Origin: Methylophaga sp.
GTDB taxonomy: Bacteria; Pseudomonadota; Gammaproteobacteria; Nitrosococcales; Methylophagaceae
Assembly: GCA_002696735.1 (NCBI GenBank)
Contig: NZSL01000013.1
Coordinates: 273,633 to 337,632, forward strand
Reading direction: 5' to 3'
Length of the DNA: 64,000 nt
Position 1 is the first letter of the stretch. The number at the start of each line of letters is the position of its first letter. Of this stretch, positions 35,857 through 44,890 are shown piece by piece. A program made the position numbers and the translations under genes. The notes beneath the pieces were generated by a model. The model was not told the origin of the DNA and searched no databases. It saw nothing but the letters and a program-made list of their open reading frames with translations.

Positions 35857-37131
35857 ATGACATCAGCCGTACCGCACCTTACTACTGCCCTGAACGGGCC
35901 TTTACTGGAACTGGAAGCGCATTTACTGGAGCGGCAGGCCGATGTCGAGTGCTGGTTGCGAGAGCAATGGCTAAAAACGCCGGCGCCTTTTTATGCTTCG
36001 GTAGATTTGCGAAACTCCGGTTTTAAACTGGCGCCCGTTGATACCAATTTATTTCCTGCAGGCTTTAATAACCTGAATCCTTCTTTTATGCCGCTATGTG
36101 TGCAGGCTGCACAGGCAGCTGTTGAAAGACTTTGTCCCAAAGCCCGGCGGGTATTGATTATTGCGGAAAACCACACACGAAATCTTTTTTATCTTGAAAG
36201 TGTAGAAACCTTAAGGGATATTTTCGAAAAAGCCGGTCTGGAAGCACGTATTGCCAGTTTGCGCGATGATATTAAGGAACCGATAACGGTTGAGCTTCCT
36301 TCGGGCAAAATCTGTGAAATTTCACCATTAGAGCGTCAGGGTAATCGAGTTGCCATTGGCGATTTCTCTCCCTGTCTGGTGTTAATGAATAATGATATGT
36401 CAGGCGGGCAACCAGCGATTCTGGAAAATCTGGAACAGGAGCTGGCACCACCATTGAAAGCCGGCTGGTCAACCCGTAAAAAGTCAGATCATTTTACCCA
36501 CTATGCGATGGTGGCCCATGCATTTGCTGAACAGATTGGCATTGATCCATGGCTGGTTTCACCACTGAGTCTGCAATGTGGTGAAGTCAATTTCATGGAA
36601 CGTAATGGCATGGAATGTCTGGCACGTAACGTCAATACACTGCTAACCGCTATACAGAACAAATACGATCAATACGGCATAGACAGAGAGCCGTTTGTGG
36701 TTCTTAAGGCCGATTCAGGTACCTATGGAATGGGCATTATGATGGTGAAAAGTGCAGACGAATTATTGAACCTGAACCGTAAACAGCGTACCAAGATGTC
36801 CTCAGCCAAAGAGGGGCTGGTGGTGGATAACGTGTTGATTCAGGAAGGAGTCTATACTTTCGAAACGCTGGGAGAGGATGAAGCGGTTGCTGAGCCGGTA
36901 ATTTATATGATGGATCACTTTGTTATCGGCGGATTTTATCGTGTGCACACCGGGCGAGGCGTGGATGAGAACCTCAATGCTCCAGGTATGCATTTCGAAC
37001 CGTTGGCGTTTGCCCAATCCTGTATTACACCGGATAAATTTGACAAACCTGATGCAGAACCTAATCGCTTTTATGCTTACGGTGTGATTGCCCGGCTGGC
37101 CCTGCTCGCCGCTGCAAGAGAACTGGCATAG
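35857..37131 (+). CDS. gshA: glutamate--cysteine ligase, Acidithiobacillus/proteobacterial type
   Basis: The 424-residue protein matches the gshA family first seen in Acidithiobacillus ferrooxidans, not the E. coli family. It has LDLRNSGFKLAPVDTNLFPAGFNN-like N-terminal segments (VDTNLFPAGFNNLN), the ATP-binding FVVLKADSGTYGMGIM near 287 and VYMMDHFVIGGFYR-like strands. It forms gamma-glutamylcysteine for glutathione, which in methylotrophs can also carry formaldehyde. A purine-rich AGAGAG precedes the ATG. Confidence 0.93.
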   Translation: MTSAVPHLTTALNGPLLELEAHLLERQADVECWLREQWLKTPAPFYASVDLRNSGFKLAPVDTNLFPAGFNNLNPSFMPLCVQAAQAAVERLCPKARRVLIIAENHTRNLFYLESVETLRDIFEKAGLEARIASLRDDIKEPITVELPSGKICEISPLERQGNRVAIGDFSPCLVLMNNDMSGGQPAILENLEQELAPPLKAGWSTRKKSDHFTHYAMVAHAFAEQIGIDPWLVSPLSLQCGEVNFMERNGMECLARNVNTLLTAIQNKYDQYGIDREPFVVLKADSGTYGMGIMMVKSADELLNLNRKQRTKMSSAKEGLVVDNVLIQEGVYTFETLGEDEAVAEPVIYMMDHFVIGGFYRVHTGRGVDENLNAPGMHFEPLAFAQSCITPDKFDKPDAEPNRFYAYGVIARLALLAAARELA

Positions 37132-37150
37132 GCGTTATGCCAATGCCAGT
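37122..37150. terminator. hairpin between convergent gshA and FIST genes
   Basis: ACTGGCAT pairs with ATGCCAGT, and inside it GGC pairs with GCC, with one A-A mismatch and a 5-nt loop. It includes the gshA stop codon. T-tracts are short on both strands, so termination is likely but not certain. Confidence 0.5.
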
Positions 37151-37156
37151 TTAGTC

Positions 37157-38362
37157 TCAGGAGTTATGTTCGCTTAAATAGGCGATAGTCATAGTCTGGT
37201 TATGCAACAGGCTGTGACTATCATCTTCTCCGGAGCAGATTTCGCCATTAGAGTAAAAACCGGTAATGCCAGTTTGCATCCCCAGCAGACGCTGCACCGC
37301 ATAGACTTCATCTGAAACCTGATCTTCCATCACCAATTTGCGTCCAACACAACTGACACAGATGGCTAATGCCTTATCGTTAATATCCACTTTCTTCAAT
37401 AAAATCTGTCTCGCGGCCTCACTGGCACCAGCAACCAGTTGATCGTGATCAGATTTGAGAAAACGGACGGTTGAGCCTTCAGCAATGTTGCCGGCAAAAG
37501 TCATGCTGTTCTCTTTTTCGTTAATCGACAGCAATGTTCGAATCACATTGACGTTTTTATCATCCATGATGGCAAACGGAAAATTCAGACCCGAAGAGGG
37601 CAATTCGCTGGCGTAGTAGCCGATATACATTTTGTAAAGTGGCAAGGCGGGTTTATTGTCCATTTCATAAACCACATTTTTGATGGCTTTGGTAATGCGT
37701 CGAGGTGGCCCATAAGGTTTCCAGCCTCCCAGTGCTCCACTGGTTACAATGGCATCTTTACCGTATATGCCGACGGCAATCACAATGCGATCCTTGATTT
37801 GATCATTATTCAGTAAAAGGGTCTTGGTAAATTTGGCATCGTCGCCAGCCAGTCCGCCGGTAATCGGGGTATTAGGGAGTACTTCCTGCAGACCTTCCAC
37901 CAGTTCCGAGCCGTTTACGTTCAGACCGTCACTGAGGACAAACACGCCTTTCAAATCTGGCGCGACTAATTCGTTGGCTATCTGCGCACCTAATGCATGT
38001 GATTGCTCCATGCTGTTCACCGGTTTACAGATAAAGCGTAGCTCGCTTTTCTGCCATTGCATGGCTGTGATGTGCACGCTATCATCGAACACGCCGTCAC
38101 CGGTAATTTCACCGGAGGTGGTGCAGCCGATAATCTGCGCTTTGGGATAGCGTTTCTGTAATTGACTGGCGAAGTTACGTTCGCTAAAACGGTTAACCGA
38201 GCCGAAGACCAGGACCCAGTTTGCATCACTCAACGCCGATGTTGAGGAGAGTTTGTTCAAACCGGTTTTGGTAGGTAAATGTTCCTGTACAAACTTCATT
38301 TTAGTAGGCCCAACATCCTGAATTTTAAATGAATCATTAGCATCCTTGTTATGCGTGTTCAA
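37157..38362 (-). CDS. FIST-domain sensory protein
   Basis: The 401-residue protein has a FIST_N domain (about 45-245, with IIGCTTSGEI and LSDGLNVNGSELVEGL, then the TGGLAGD motif) and a FIST_C domain (about 255-385, with GFYSNGEICS at its end). FIST proteins are predicted small-ligand sensors near signalling and chemotaxis genes. The ligand is unknown. The chp/pil cluster lies upstream across gshA, so a functional link is only a guess. A second ATG at residue 22 could be the start. Confidence 0.85.
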   Translation of the reverse strand: MNTHNKDANDSFKIQDVGPTKMKFVQEHLPTKTGLNKLSSTSALSDANWVLVFGSVNRFSERNFASQLQKRYPKAQIIGCTTSGEITGDGVFDDSVHITAMQWQKSELRFICKPVNSMEQSHALGAQIANELVAPDLKGVFVLSDGLNVNGSELVEGLQEVLPNTPITGGLAGDDAKFTKTLLLNNDQIKDRIVIAVGIYGKDAIVTSGALGGWKPYGPPRRITKAIKNVVYEMDNKPALPLYKMYIGYYASELPSSGLNFPFAIMDDKNVNVIRTLLSINEKENSMTFAGNIAEGSTVRFLKSDHDQLVAGASEAARQILLKKVDINDKALAICVSCVGRKLVMEDQVSDEVYAVQRLLGMQTGITGFYSNGEICSGEDDSHSLLHNQTMTIAYLSEHNS

Positions 38363-38450
38363 AAAACATCAGCCGATACTACATCAGATTGTCGAATACT
38401 GGGAGTAGCTTAATCCAAAATGTGAACTGATTTGCACAAATCTGGCACAT

Positions 38451-38487
38451 AAAAAAGCCCTGAGCACCTATCCTGCGTCAGGGCTTT
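38451..38487 (-). terminator. intrinsic terminator of gatB
   Basis: On the minus strand, AAAGCCCTGA pairs with TCAGGGCTTT around a 14-nt loop and is followed by a T-run of six. It lies 20 bp past the gatB stop codon. Confidence 0.85.
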
Positions 38488-38506
38488 CGAGTTCATTGTA
38501 AAAAGC

Positions 38507-39949
38507 TTAACCAGCCAATTTTTGTTTGAGGATCTCGTTGACCTGAGCGGGATTGGCTTTGCCTTTTGAGGCTTTCATCACCTGTCCTACAAAAAAGCCG
38601 AATAACTGCTCTTTACCGTCACGATATTGCTGTAACTGTTCCGGATTAGCAGCAATCACTTCATCAATCATCGCTTCGATGGCACCAATATCGGTGACCT
38701 GCTTCAGACCTTTGGATTCGATGACCGCATCGGCGTCAGCGCCTTCCCCATTCCAGATGGCTTCAAATACTTGTTTGGCAATTTTGCCAGAGATGGTGTT
38801 GTCCTGAATACGTAATAAAACGCTGCCAAGCTGTTCAGCAGATACTGGAGATTCGGTGACTTCCAGACCAGCTTTATTCAGCGCGCCGGACAGAGTACCG
38901 GTTACCCAGTTGGCGCATTGTTTAGGATCTTTATTTCCTGTCGCCGCCAGCACCGCTTCAAAATAATCGGCCAGTTCACGACTGCTGGTCAGCACGCTGG
39001 CGTCATATTTGGATAAGCCCATTTCACTGATCAGACGATCACGTTTTTCATTTGGCAATTCGGGCAACGTAGCACGGACCTGTTCCAGCAGTCCTTCATC
39101 AAGTACCACAGGTAATAAGTCCGGATCTGGGAAGTAACGGTAGTCGTTAGCTTCTTCTTTGCTGCGCATGGAGCGGGTTTCATTTTTATCGGCGTCATAC
39201 AGACGGGTTTCCTGAACGACTGTACCACCAGATTCGATCACATCAATCTGCCGCTCAATTTCGATATTGATAGCGCGCTCAACATTGCGGAATGAATTAA
39301 TGTTTTTCAGTTCAGCGCGGGTGCCGAATTTTTCCTGACCTTTGGGGCGAATGGATACGTTGGCATCACAACGGAAAGAACCTTCCTGCATATTGCCGTC
39401 ACAGATTTCCAGATAACGCACCAGAGAATGAATTTTTCTCATATAGGCCACAGCTTCTTTAGCGCTGCGCATATCCGGCTCGGAAACAATTTCCAGTAAT
39501 GGTGTACCAGCACGATTCAAATCGATACCGGTCTGACCATGAAAATCCTCGTGCAGGGACTTACCGGCATCTTCTTCAAGGTGGGCGCGGGTAATGCCGA
39601 CAATTTTCTCGCTGCCGTCTTCCATTTCAATGCTGATTTGACCTTTGCCAACGATTGGCAATTCAAACTGGCTGATTTGGTAGCCTTTAGGTAAATCAGG
39701 ATAAAAATAGTTTTTGCGGGCAAAAACTGAGCGGTCAGCAATTTCAGCATCAACGGCAAGGCCGAATTTAACGGCCATGCGCACTGCTTCTTTGTTTAAC
39801 ACCGGCAATACACCCGGTAAACCCAGATCAACGGCACACGCCTGAGTGTTTGGCGCCGCGCCGTAAGCAGTCGCTGCTCCGGAGAAAATTTTTGATTTGG
39901 TTGCAAGCTGGGCGTGGATCTCTAACCCGATAACAACTTCCCATTCCAT
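38507..39949 (-). CDS. gatB: aspartyl/glutamyl-tRNA amidotransferase subunit B
   Basis: GatB amidates mischarged Glu-tRNA(Gln) or Asp-tRNA(Asn) with GatA and GatC. The 480-residue protein starts [15 protein letters not shown] and has the conserved [31 protein letters not shown] and [12 protein letters not shown] stretches. The C-terminal YqeY-like tail domain ends with [22 protein letters not shown]. gatC and gatA, which often precede it in an operon, are not adjacent: the upstream neighbour is a HAD phosphatase. Confidence 0.97.
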   Translation of the reverse strand: MEWEVVIGLEIHAQLATKSKIFSGAATAYGAAPNTQACAVDLGLPGVLPVLNKEAVRMAVKFGLAVDAEIADRSVFARKNYFYPDLPKGYQISQFELPIVGKGQISIEMEDGSEKIVGITRAHLEEDAGKSLHEDFHGQTGIDLNRAGTPLLEIVSEPDMRSAKEAVAYMRKIHSLVRYLEICDGNMQEGSFRCDANVSIRPKGQEKFGTRAELKNINSFRNVERAINIEIERQIDVIESGGTVVQETRLYDADKNETRSMRSKEEANDYRYFPDPDLLPVVLDEGLLEQVRATLPELPNEKRDRLISEMGLSKYDASVLTSSRELADYFEAVLAATGNKDPKQCANWVTGTLSGALNKAGLEVTESPVSAEQLGSVLLRIQDNTISGKIAKQVFEAIWNGEGADADAVIESKGLKQVTDIGAIEAMIDEVIAANPEQLQQYRDGKEQLFGFFVGQVMKASKGKANPAQVNEILKQKLAG

Positions 39950-39995
39950 AATTGACGGCCTGAATTTAAGTGATTAAAACCCCGAATTGTAGCAA

Positions 39996-40652
39996 TTATT
40001 CACGCAGACTGAGGATTTTCCAGTCACGTTGTCGCGCAACTTCGGCCAGTTTGTCGTCAGGATCCACGGCGATTGGTGTATCGACCTGCTCCAGCAACGG
40101 CAGATCATTATGCGAATCGCTATAAAAATAACTTCCTGCAAGATCCTGCTGATGTTCATCCAACCAATGTTGCAGACGTTCTACCTTACCGTGCTGGAAT
40201 GACGGTACGCCGAAAACTTTTCCGGTATAGCGTCCATCCAGCATTTCAGGATCAGTCGCAATCAGATTGTCGATTTTCAATAGTTCTGCAATAGGTGTCG
40301 TTAAAAAACTATTGGTTGCGGTGATGATTAACAACGTATCGCCTTGCTGGCGGTGTTGTTCAATCAACTCAAGGCCTTTTGGCAGAATAATCGGCAGGAT
40401 TTTCTGTTGCAGATAATCTGCACGCCATGCCAACAGATCTTTCATGCTGTTTTTAGCCAGAGGCTCAAACACAAATTGCAGGAAAGCATTTATATCGAGT
40501 TGCCCCGACTGATAGTCGTTATAAAAGGCCAGATTGGTGTCGTGATAACTCTGCGGATCCACTATGGCATTTTCCGCCAAATAGCGCCCCCACAAATAAT
40601 CACTGTCACCGCCGAGTAAGGTATTGTCTAAATCAAATATTGCTAAAGCCAT
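39996..40652 (-). CDS. HAD-superfamily subfamily IB hydrolase
   Basis: The 218-residue protein has the HAD motifs in order: FDLDNTLLGGDSD (motif I, nucleophile Asp7), LLIITATNSF (motif II), a lysine region near HGKVERL, and YFYSDSHNDLPLL (motif IV). It belongs to the SerB-like IB subfamily, whose members act on phosphoserine, histidinol phosphate or similar small phosphates. The substrate is not predictable here. It lies 46 bp upstream of gatB on the same strand. Confidence 0.85.
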   Translation of the reverse strand: MALAIFDLDNTLLGGDSDYLWGRYLAENAIVDPQSYHDTNLAFYNDYQSGQLDINAFLQFVFEPLAKNSMKDLLAWRADYLQQKILPIILPKGLELIEQHRQQGDTLLIITATNSFLTTPIAELLKIDNLIATDPEMLDGRYTGKVFGVPSFQHGKVERLQHWLDEHQQDLAGSYFYSDSHNDLPLLEQVDTPIAVDPDDKLAEVARQRDWKILSLRE

Positions 40653-40800
40653 TGTAACTGGTCATGTCCCGATAAAATGAGCGCCTATTGTAAGACAAAA
40701 TGCGTTGCATCCTCATGTCTCATTCACTAATCTAAACCTATTAAATAAATTATTGTGCCGGCGGCCATTGCTTACCGTTGCCCCGGTGAGAGATTGAACC

Positions 40801-41304
40801 GTGATAGACAAAGATGGCTTCAGAGCCAATGTGGGGATAATCCTCTGCAATGATCTCAACCAGGTGTTGTGGGCGCAACGTGCTCAGCATGACTCATGGC
40901 AGTTTCCCCAGGGCGGCATAAAAATCAACGAGACACCGGAACAGGCTGCTTTCCGTGAACTTACGGAAGAGATTGGTCTGGGCCGTGAGCATGTTGAGTT
41001 GATTGCAACCACGCGGGGCTGGCTGCGTTATCGGCTACCGAAGCGTTATCTGCGCTACGGTAACAAGCCTTTATGTATCGGACAGAAGCAACGCTGGTTT
41101 CTGATGCGCTTTACCGGTGATGAAACCGATGTGCGGCTGGATCTGCATGAAAAACCAGAGTTTGATGACTGGCGCTGGGTAGATTACTGGACTCCGGTTG
41201 AGGAAATTGTGTTTTTTAAACGCCGAGTATATGAAAAAGCCCTGCATGAATTCGCGCCGCTGTTATTTCCAGAGTATCGCAAACGCGCCGGCAACCGCGA
41301 TTGA
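40801..41304 (+). CDS. rppH: RNA pyrophosphohydrolase
   Basis: RppH removes pyrophosphate from the 5' end of mRNAs and starts RNase E-dependent decay. The 167-residue Nudix protein has [28 protein letters not shown] (Nudix box GGx5Ex7REUxEExGU), [11 protein letters not shown] and QKQRWFL, all RppH signatures. The start is GTG preceded by GGTGAGAG. It is convergent with argA. Confidence 0.95.
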   Translation: MIDKDGFRANVGIILCNDLNQVLWAQRAQHDSWQFPQGGIKINETPEQAAFRELTEEIGLGREHVELIATTRGWLRYRLPKRYLRYGNKPLCIGQKQRWFLMRFTGDETDVRLDLHEKPEFDDWRWVDYWTPVEEIVFFKRRVYEKALHEFAPLLFPEYRKRAGNRD

Positions 41305-41312
41305 TCATCTGG

Positions 41313-42608
41313 CTAAACCAGTTGTTTACGAAAGACACTGGAATTCCGCTGATAGTTATACAGAGCCTGTTTTTGCATCGGTAAATCACTGATTGCAGAC
41401 GGCTGAAAGCCATGCTCGATAAACCAGTGTGCTGTTTGTGTGGTGAGTACATACAACGTGTCCCAACCGGCGGCTTTGGCTTGTTTTTCCAGAATATTTA
41501 ATAACTGTTTGCCGCGACCCTGATGGCGGTAATCAGATGATATTGCCATACAGGCCAGTTCAGCCGCATTGTTTTCCGGGTAGGGGTATAACGCCGCACA
41601 GGCAACGACAGTGCCGTCGCGCTCCATCACGGTGAAATGGTCAATTTCCCGTTCCAGCAATTCCCGTGAGCGTTTGACTAATACACCGCTTTGTTCAAGC
41701 GGTTGCATAAGTTCCAGAATACCGCCAACGTCATCAATATTTGCCTGACGGGTCGTTTCAAAAGACGTCGCACTGATCAATGTGCCGACCCCGTCCCGGC
41801 TGAACAATTCCTGCAACAAAGCCCCATCAACAGAACGATCCAGTAAATGGACCCTGCTAACACCAGCTTTACAGGCGGTAACGGCAGCATTAAGCGAAGG
41901 ATGCTCATAATCCCTGGCTTGTTGGATGGTTATTTCGCGCGGTAAATTTTCATTACTCTGACCAATAAAAATAAGTTTGTCAGCCTGTAACCGGGTAGCC
42001 ACTGCGGTTGCGATTGATTCCGCTGATAAGTTAAAGATCTCACCGGTTAATGAATATCCCAAAGGCGGTAGCAATACCAGATTGCCACTGGTCAATTGCT
42101 GTTGAATACCTTCGGCATCAATTCTTCTGACTTCACCGGTATGTCCCAGATCAATCCCATCAATAATGCCAGCAGGTCTCGCGGTAACCAGATTTCCACT
42201 GACACAGCGAATCCGTGAATCAGCCATTGGGGTATGTGGCAGACCAAAAGAAAGTTTTGATTCAATGGCAATACGCAAGTCACCCACTACGGCCCGGGCA
42301 ATTTGCAAGCTGGCATCATCAGTAATTCTTAAGCCTTGATGATATTTCACTGCTACACCAAGCTTTTCACATTTCGCTTCAATTTGTGGCCGGGCACCGA
42401 ATACCAAAACCAGTCGGATATCCAGACTATTGAGAATGGCCAGATCATGAATCAGATGATCAAAATTATCGGCTGCGACCGTTTCGCCATCAAAAGCGAT
42501 AACAAAAGTCGCGCCACTGTGGGCATGAATATAGGGCGCAGCCGCTCTGAACCACGAGGTTGTGGTCGCGAAATGGGCGTCAGCAGGTTGTTGTGATGAT
42601 GAATTCAT
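41313..42608 (-). CDS. argA: amino-acid N-acetyltransferase (N-acetylglutamate synthase)
   Basis: ArgA makes N-acetylglutamate, the first step of arginine synthesis. The 431-residue protein has an N-terminal amino-acid-kinase-like domain (about 20-285, with VLVFGARPQIE and LLPPLGYSLTGEIFNL), which in relatives binds arginine as feedback inhibitor. A C-terminal GNAT domain follows (about 290-430, with YRHQGRGKQLLNILEKQAKAAG as acetyl-CoA site). Length is normal. Confidence 0.95.
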   Translation of the reverse strand: MNSSSQQPADAHFATTTSWFRAAAPYIHAHSGATFVIAFDGETVAADNFDHLIHDLAILNSLDIRLVLVFGARPQIEAKCEKLGVAVKYHQGLRITDDASLQIARAVVGDLRIAIESKLSFGLPHTPMADSRIRCVSGNLVTARPAGIIDGIDLGHTGEVRRIDAEGIQQQLTSGNLVLLPPLGYSLTGEIFNLSAESIATAVATRLQADKLIFIGQSNENLPREITIQQARDYEHPSLNAAVTACKAGVSRVHLLDRSVDGALLQELFSRDGVGTLISATSFETTRQANIDDVGGILELMQPLEQSGVLVKRSRELLEREIDHFTVMERDGTVVACAALYPYPENNAAELACMAISSDYRHQGRGKQLLNILEKQAKAAGWDTLYVLTTQTAHWFIEHGFQPSAISDLPMQKQALYNYQRNSSVFRKQLV

Positions 42609-42730
42609 AGTGTCTTTTTATCGTAGTCTCACCACGCTTGCCAAGTTGCGTGTAAAATCTCGTGGTTAAACTGATGTAGTTCCGCTGTGGCAGAGCGTCC
42701 GTCAGTCTCAATTTCAGTTGGAGAGTATTA

Positions 42731-44584
42731 ATGCCTGAATATCGTTCAAAAACTTCTACTGCTGGCCGTAATATGGCGGGCGCCCGTGCTTTATGGCGAG
42801 CTACGGGCATGAAGGATGATGATTTCAGCAAGCCTATTATAGCGATTGCGAACTCATTCACACAGTTTGTTCCGGGTCATGTGCATCTGAAAGATCTGGG
42901 GCAGTTAGTCGCGCGTGAAATCGAACGGGTCGGCGGTGTTGCGAAAGAATTCAACACCATTGCGGTCGATGACGGTATCGCCATGGGGCATAGTGGCATG
43001 CTTTACAGTCTGCCCTCGCGTGAAATAATCGCCGACTCTGTTGAATATATGGTTAACGCGCATTGTGCTGATGCGCTGGTGTGTATCTCCAACTGCGACA
43101 AGATTACTCCCGGCATGCTGATGGCAGCATTACGCTTGAACATTCCGGTAGTGTTTGTTTCCGGTGGCCCGATGGAAGCCGGTAAAACCAAATTGGCCGG
43201 GCAGGATGTCAAGCTTGATCTGGTCGATGCCATGGTGCAGGCGGCAGATGACAATGTCAGTGATGAAGATGTTGCTCAGGTAGAACGCAGTGCATGTCCA
43301 ACCTGTGGTTCGTGCTCGGGTATGTTTACAGCCAACTCAATGAACTGTTTGACAGAAGCGCTTGGTTTGTCATTGCCGGGAAACGGTTCCTTACTGGCGA
43401 CACATGCGGATCGCCGCGAACTGTTTCTGGAAGCAGGTCGTCGTATCGTCGATCTGGCAAAACGTTATTACGAAAATGATGAAGAAGATGTCTTACCCCG
43501 GGCGATTGCCAGCAAAGCGGCATTCGAAAATGCGATTGCTTTAGATATCGCGATGGGCGGATCAACCAACACCGTTCTACATTTACTGGCTGCTGCGCAT
43601 GAGGGTGAAGTGGATTTCACCATGGCGGATATCGATCGGATGTCCCGCAAGATCCCGAATCTTTGCAAGGTAGCCCCGGCTACCAATAAATATCATATGG
43701 AAGACGTGCATCGTGCCGGTGGTGTTATTGGCATTTTGTCTGAACTGGCTGCTGGTGGATTGTTACATACCGAAGTACCAACAGTGCACAGCAAAACGAT
43801 GGCCGAAGGGCTGGCTTTGTGGGATGTAGCACGCAGTGATCACCAGCCTGCGCAATTACGTTATCTGGCCGGTCCTGCCGGAATACCAACGCAGACCGCA
43901 TTTAGTCAGGACTGCCGCTGGCCTTCTCTGGATCTGGATCGTGAAGAGGGCTGTATACGCGATGTTGAGCATGCCTACAGCAAAGACGGTGGCTTAGCAG
44001 TGTTGTTTGGCAATCTGGCCGAAGAGGGATGTATCGTCAAAACTGCTGGTGTGGATGAGTCGATACTGAAATTCTCTGGTCCGGCGCGTATTTTTGAATC
44101 GCAGGATCATGCAGTGACCGCCATTCTGACTGAACAGGTTCAGGCTGGTGATGTTGTGCTGATTCGCTATGAAGGGCCGAAAGGCGGACCGGGTATGCAG
44201 GAAATGCTTTACCCGACCAGCTATCTCAAATCCAAAGGACTTGGCAAACTCTGTGCATTGCTGACCGATGGCCGATTCTCCGGTGGTACCTCCGGTTTAT
44301 CTATTGGCCATGCTTCCCCAGAAGCGGCAGAAGGTGGCAATATTGGTCTGGTCGAAGAGGGCGATATGATTCACATTGATATCCCTAATCGCAGCATCAA
44401 TGTTGACTTAACCGATGCCCAGCTGGCGGAAAGACGTATCGCGATGGAACAACGTGGTGAGATGGCATGGAAACCGGTTAACCGTGAACGTAAAGTCAGC
44501 CTTGCATTGCAGGCCTATGCCGCTTTGACGACCTCTGCTGCCAAAGGCGCGGTACGTGATGTGGAGCAGTTGAAACGCCGCTGA
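42731..44584 (+). CDS. ilvD: dihydroxy-acid dehydratase
   Basis: IlvD dehydrates dihydroxy acids in the branched-chain amino acid pathway. The 617-residue protein has [12 protein letters not shown] and [19 protein letters not shown], whose cysteines bind the Fe-S cluster, then [27 protein letters not shown] and [23 protein letters not shown], the IlvD signature. GGAGAG precedes the ATG. It is divergent from argA and ends before a 306-bp intergenic repeat zone. Confidence 0.97.
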   Translation: MPEYRSKTSTAGRNMAGARALWRATGMKDDDFSKPIIAIANSFTQFVPGHVHLKDLGQLVAREIERVGGVAKEFNTIAVDDGIAMGHSGMLYSLPSREIIADSVEYMVNAHCADALVCISNCDKITPGMLMAALRLNIPVVFVSGGPMEAGKTKLAGQDVKLDLVDAMVQAADDNVSDEDVAQVERSACPTCGSCSGMFTANSMNCLTEALGLSLPGNGSLLATHADRRELFLEAGRRIVDLAKRYYENDEEDVLPRAIASKAAFENAIALDIAMGGSTNTVLHLLAAAHEGEVDFTMADIDRMSRKIPNLCKVAPATNKYHMEDVHRAGGVIGILSELAAGGLLHTEVPTVHSKTMAEGLALWDVARSDHQPAQLRYLAGPAGIPTQTAFSQDCRWPSLDLDREEGCIRDVEHAYSKDGGLAVLFGNLAEEGCIVKTAGVDESILKFSGPARIFESQDHAVTAILTEQVQAGDVVLIRYEGPKGGPGMQEMLYPTSYLKSKGLGKLCALLTDGRFSGGTSGLSIGHASPEAAEGGNIGLVEEGDMIHIDIPNRSINVDLTDAQLAERRIAMEQRGEMAWKPVNRERKVSLALQAYAALTTSAAKGAVRDVEQLKRR

Positions 44585-44597
44585 GGATTTAAGATAT

Positions 44598-44874
44598 TAA
44601 CCACAGAGACACAGAGGGCACAGAGGTTTAAAAAATATATCCGCAGATTACGCAGATTAATTAGCCGTTTTTCTTAATGTTTATTATGTCTTTCAGAGAT
44701 TAGACAACTGACAAGCAAATCCTTAAAGGGCCGGTTAGAAATAATATTTATGTATCAGCAAGCTAATAGCTTGCTGATACATATTAAGAATCGGCGAAAA
44801 TCTGCGTAATCTGCGGATAAAATAACCACATACTCCCGAAAGCTTTCTCTGTGCCCTCTGTGCCTCTGTGGTTA
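44598..44874. mobile_element. nested inverted-repeat element (MITE-like), about 277 bp
   Basis: This fills the 306-bp gap between convergent ilvD and the ABC transporter gene, which has no ORF. The outer arms (44598-44625 and 44847-44874) are 28 bp with one mismatch and carry CCACAGAG-type repeats. The second arms (44638-44658 and 44799-44819) are a perfect 21-bp inverted repeat with the core CCGCAGATTACGCAGATT. A perfect 16-bp hairpin lies at the centre (44749-44783). The outer motif is one I recognise as a dispersed repeat of many bacteria. No transposase is encoded, so it is non-autonomous or a structured repeat. Confidence 0.7.
44749..44783. repeat. perfect 16-bp hairpin at the centre of the nested element
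   Basis: Arms 44749-44764 and 44768-44783 are exact reverse complements, separated by AAT. In RNA it would form a very stable stem, but no T-tract follows. Confidence 0.9.
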
Positions 44875-44890
44875 TTTTGTGGTTTTGAAA

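Noticed and set aside
44598..44874. CRISPR-like repeat array
   Set aside because: The repeats are inverted and nested, not direct repeats with regular spacers.
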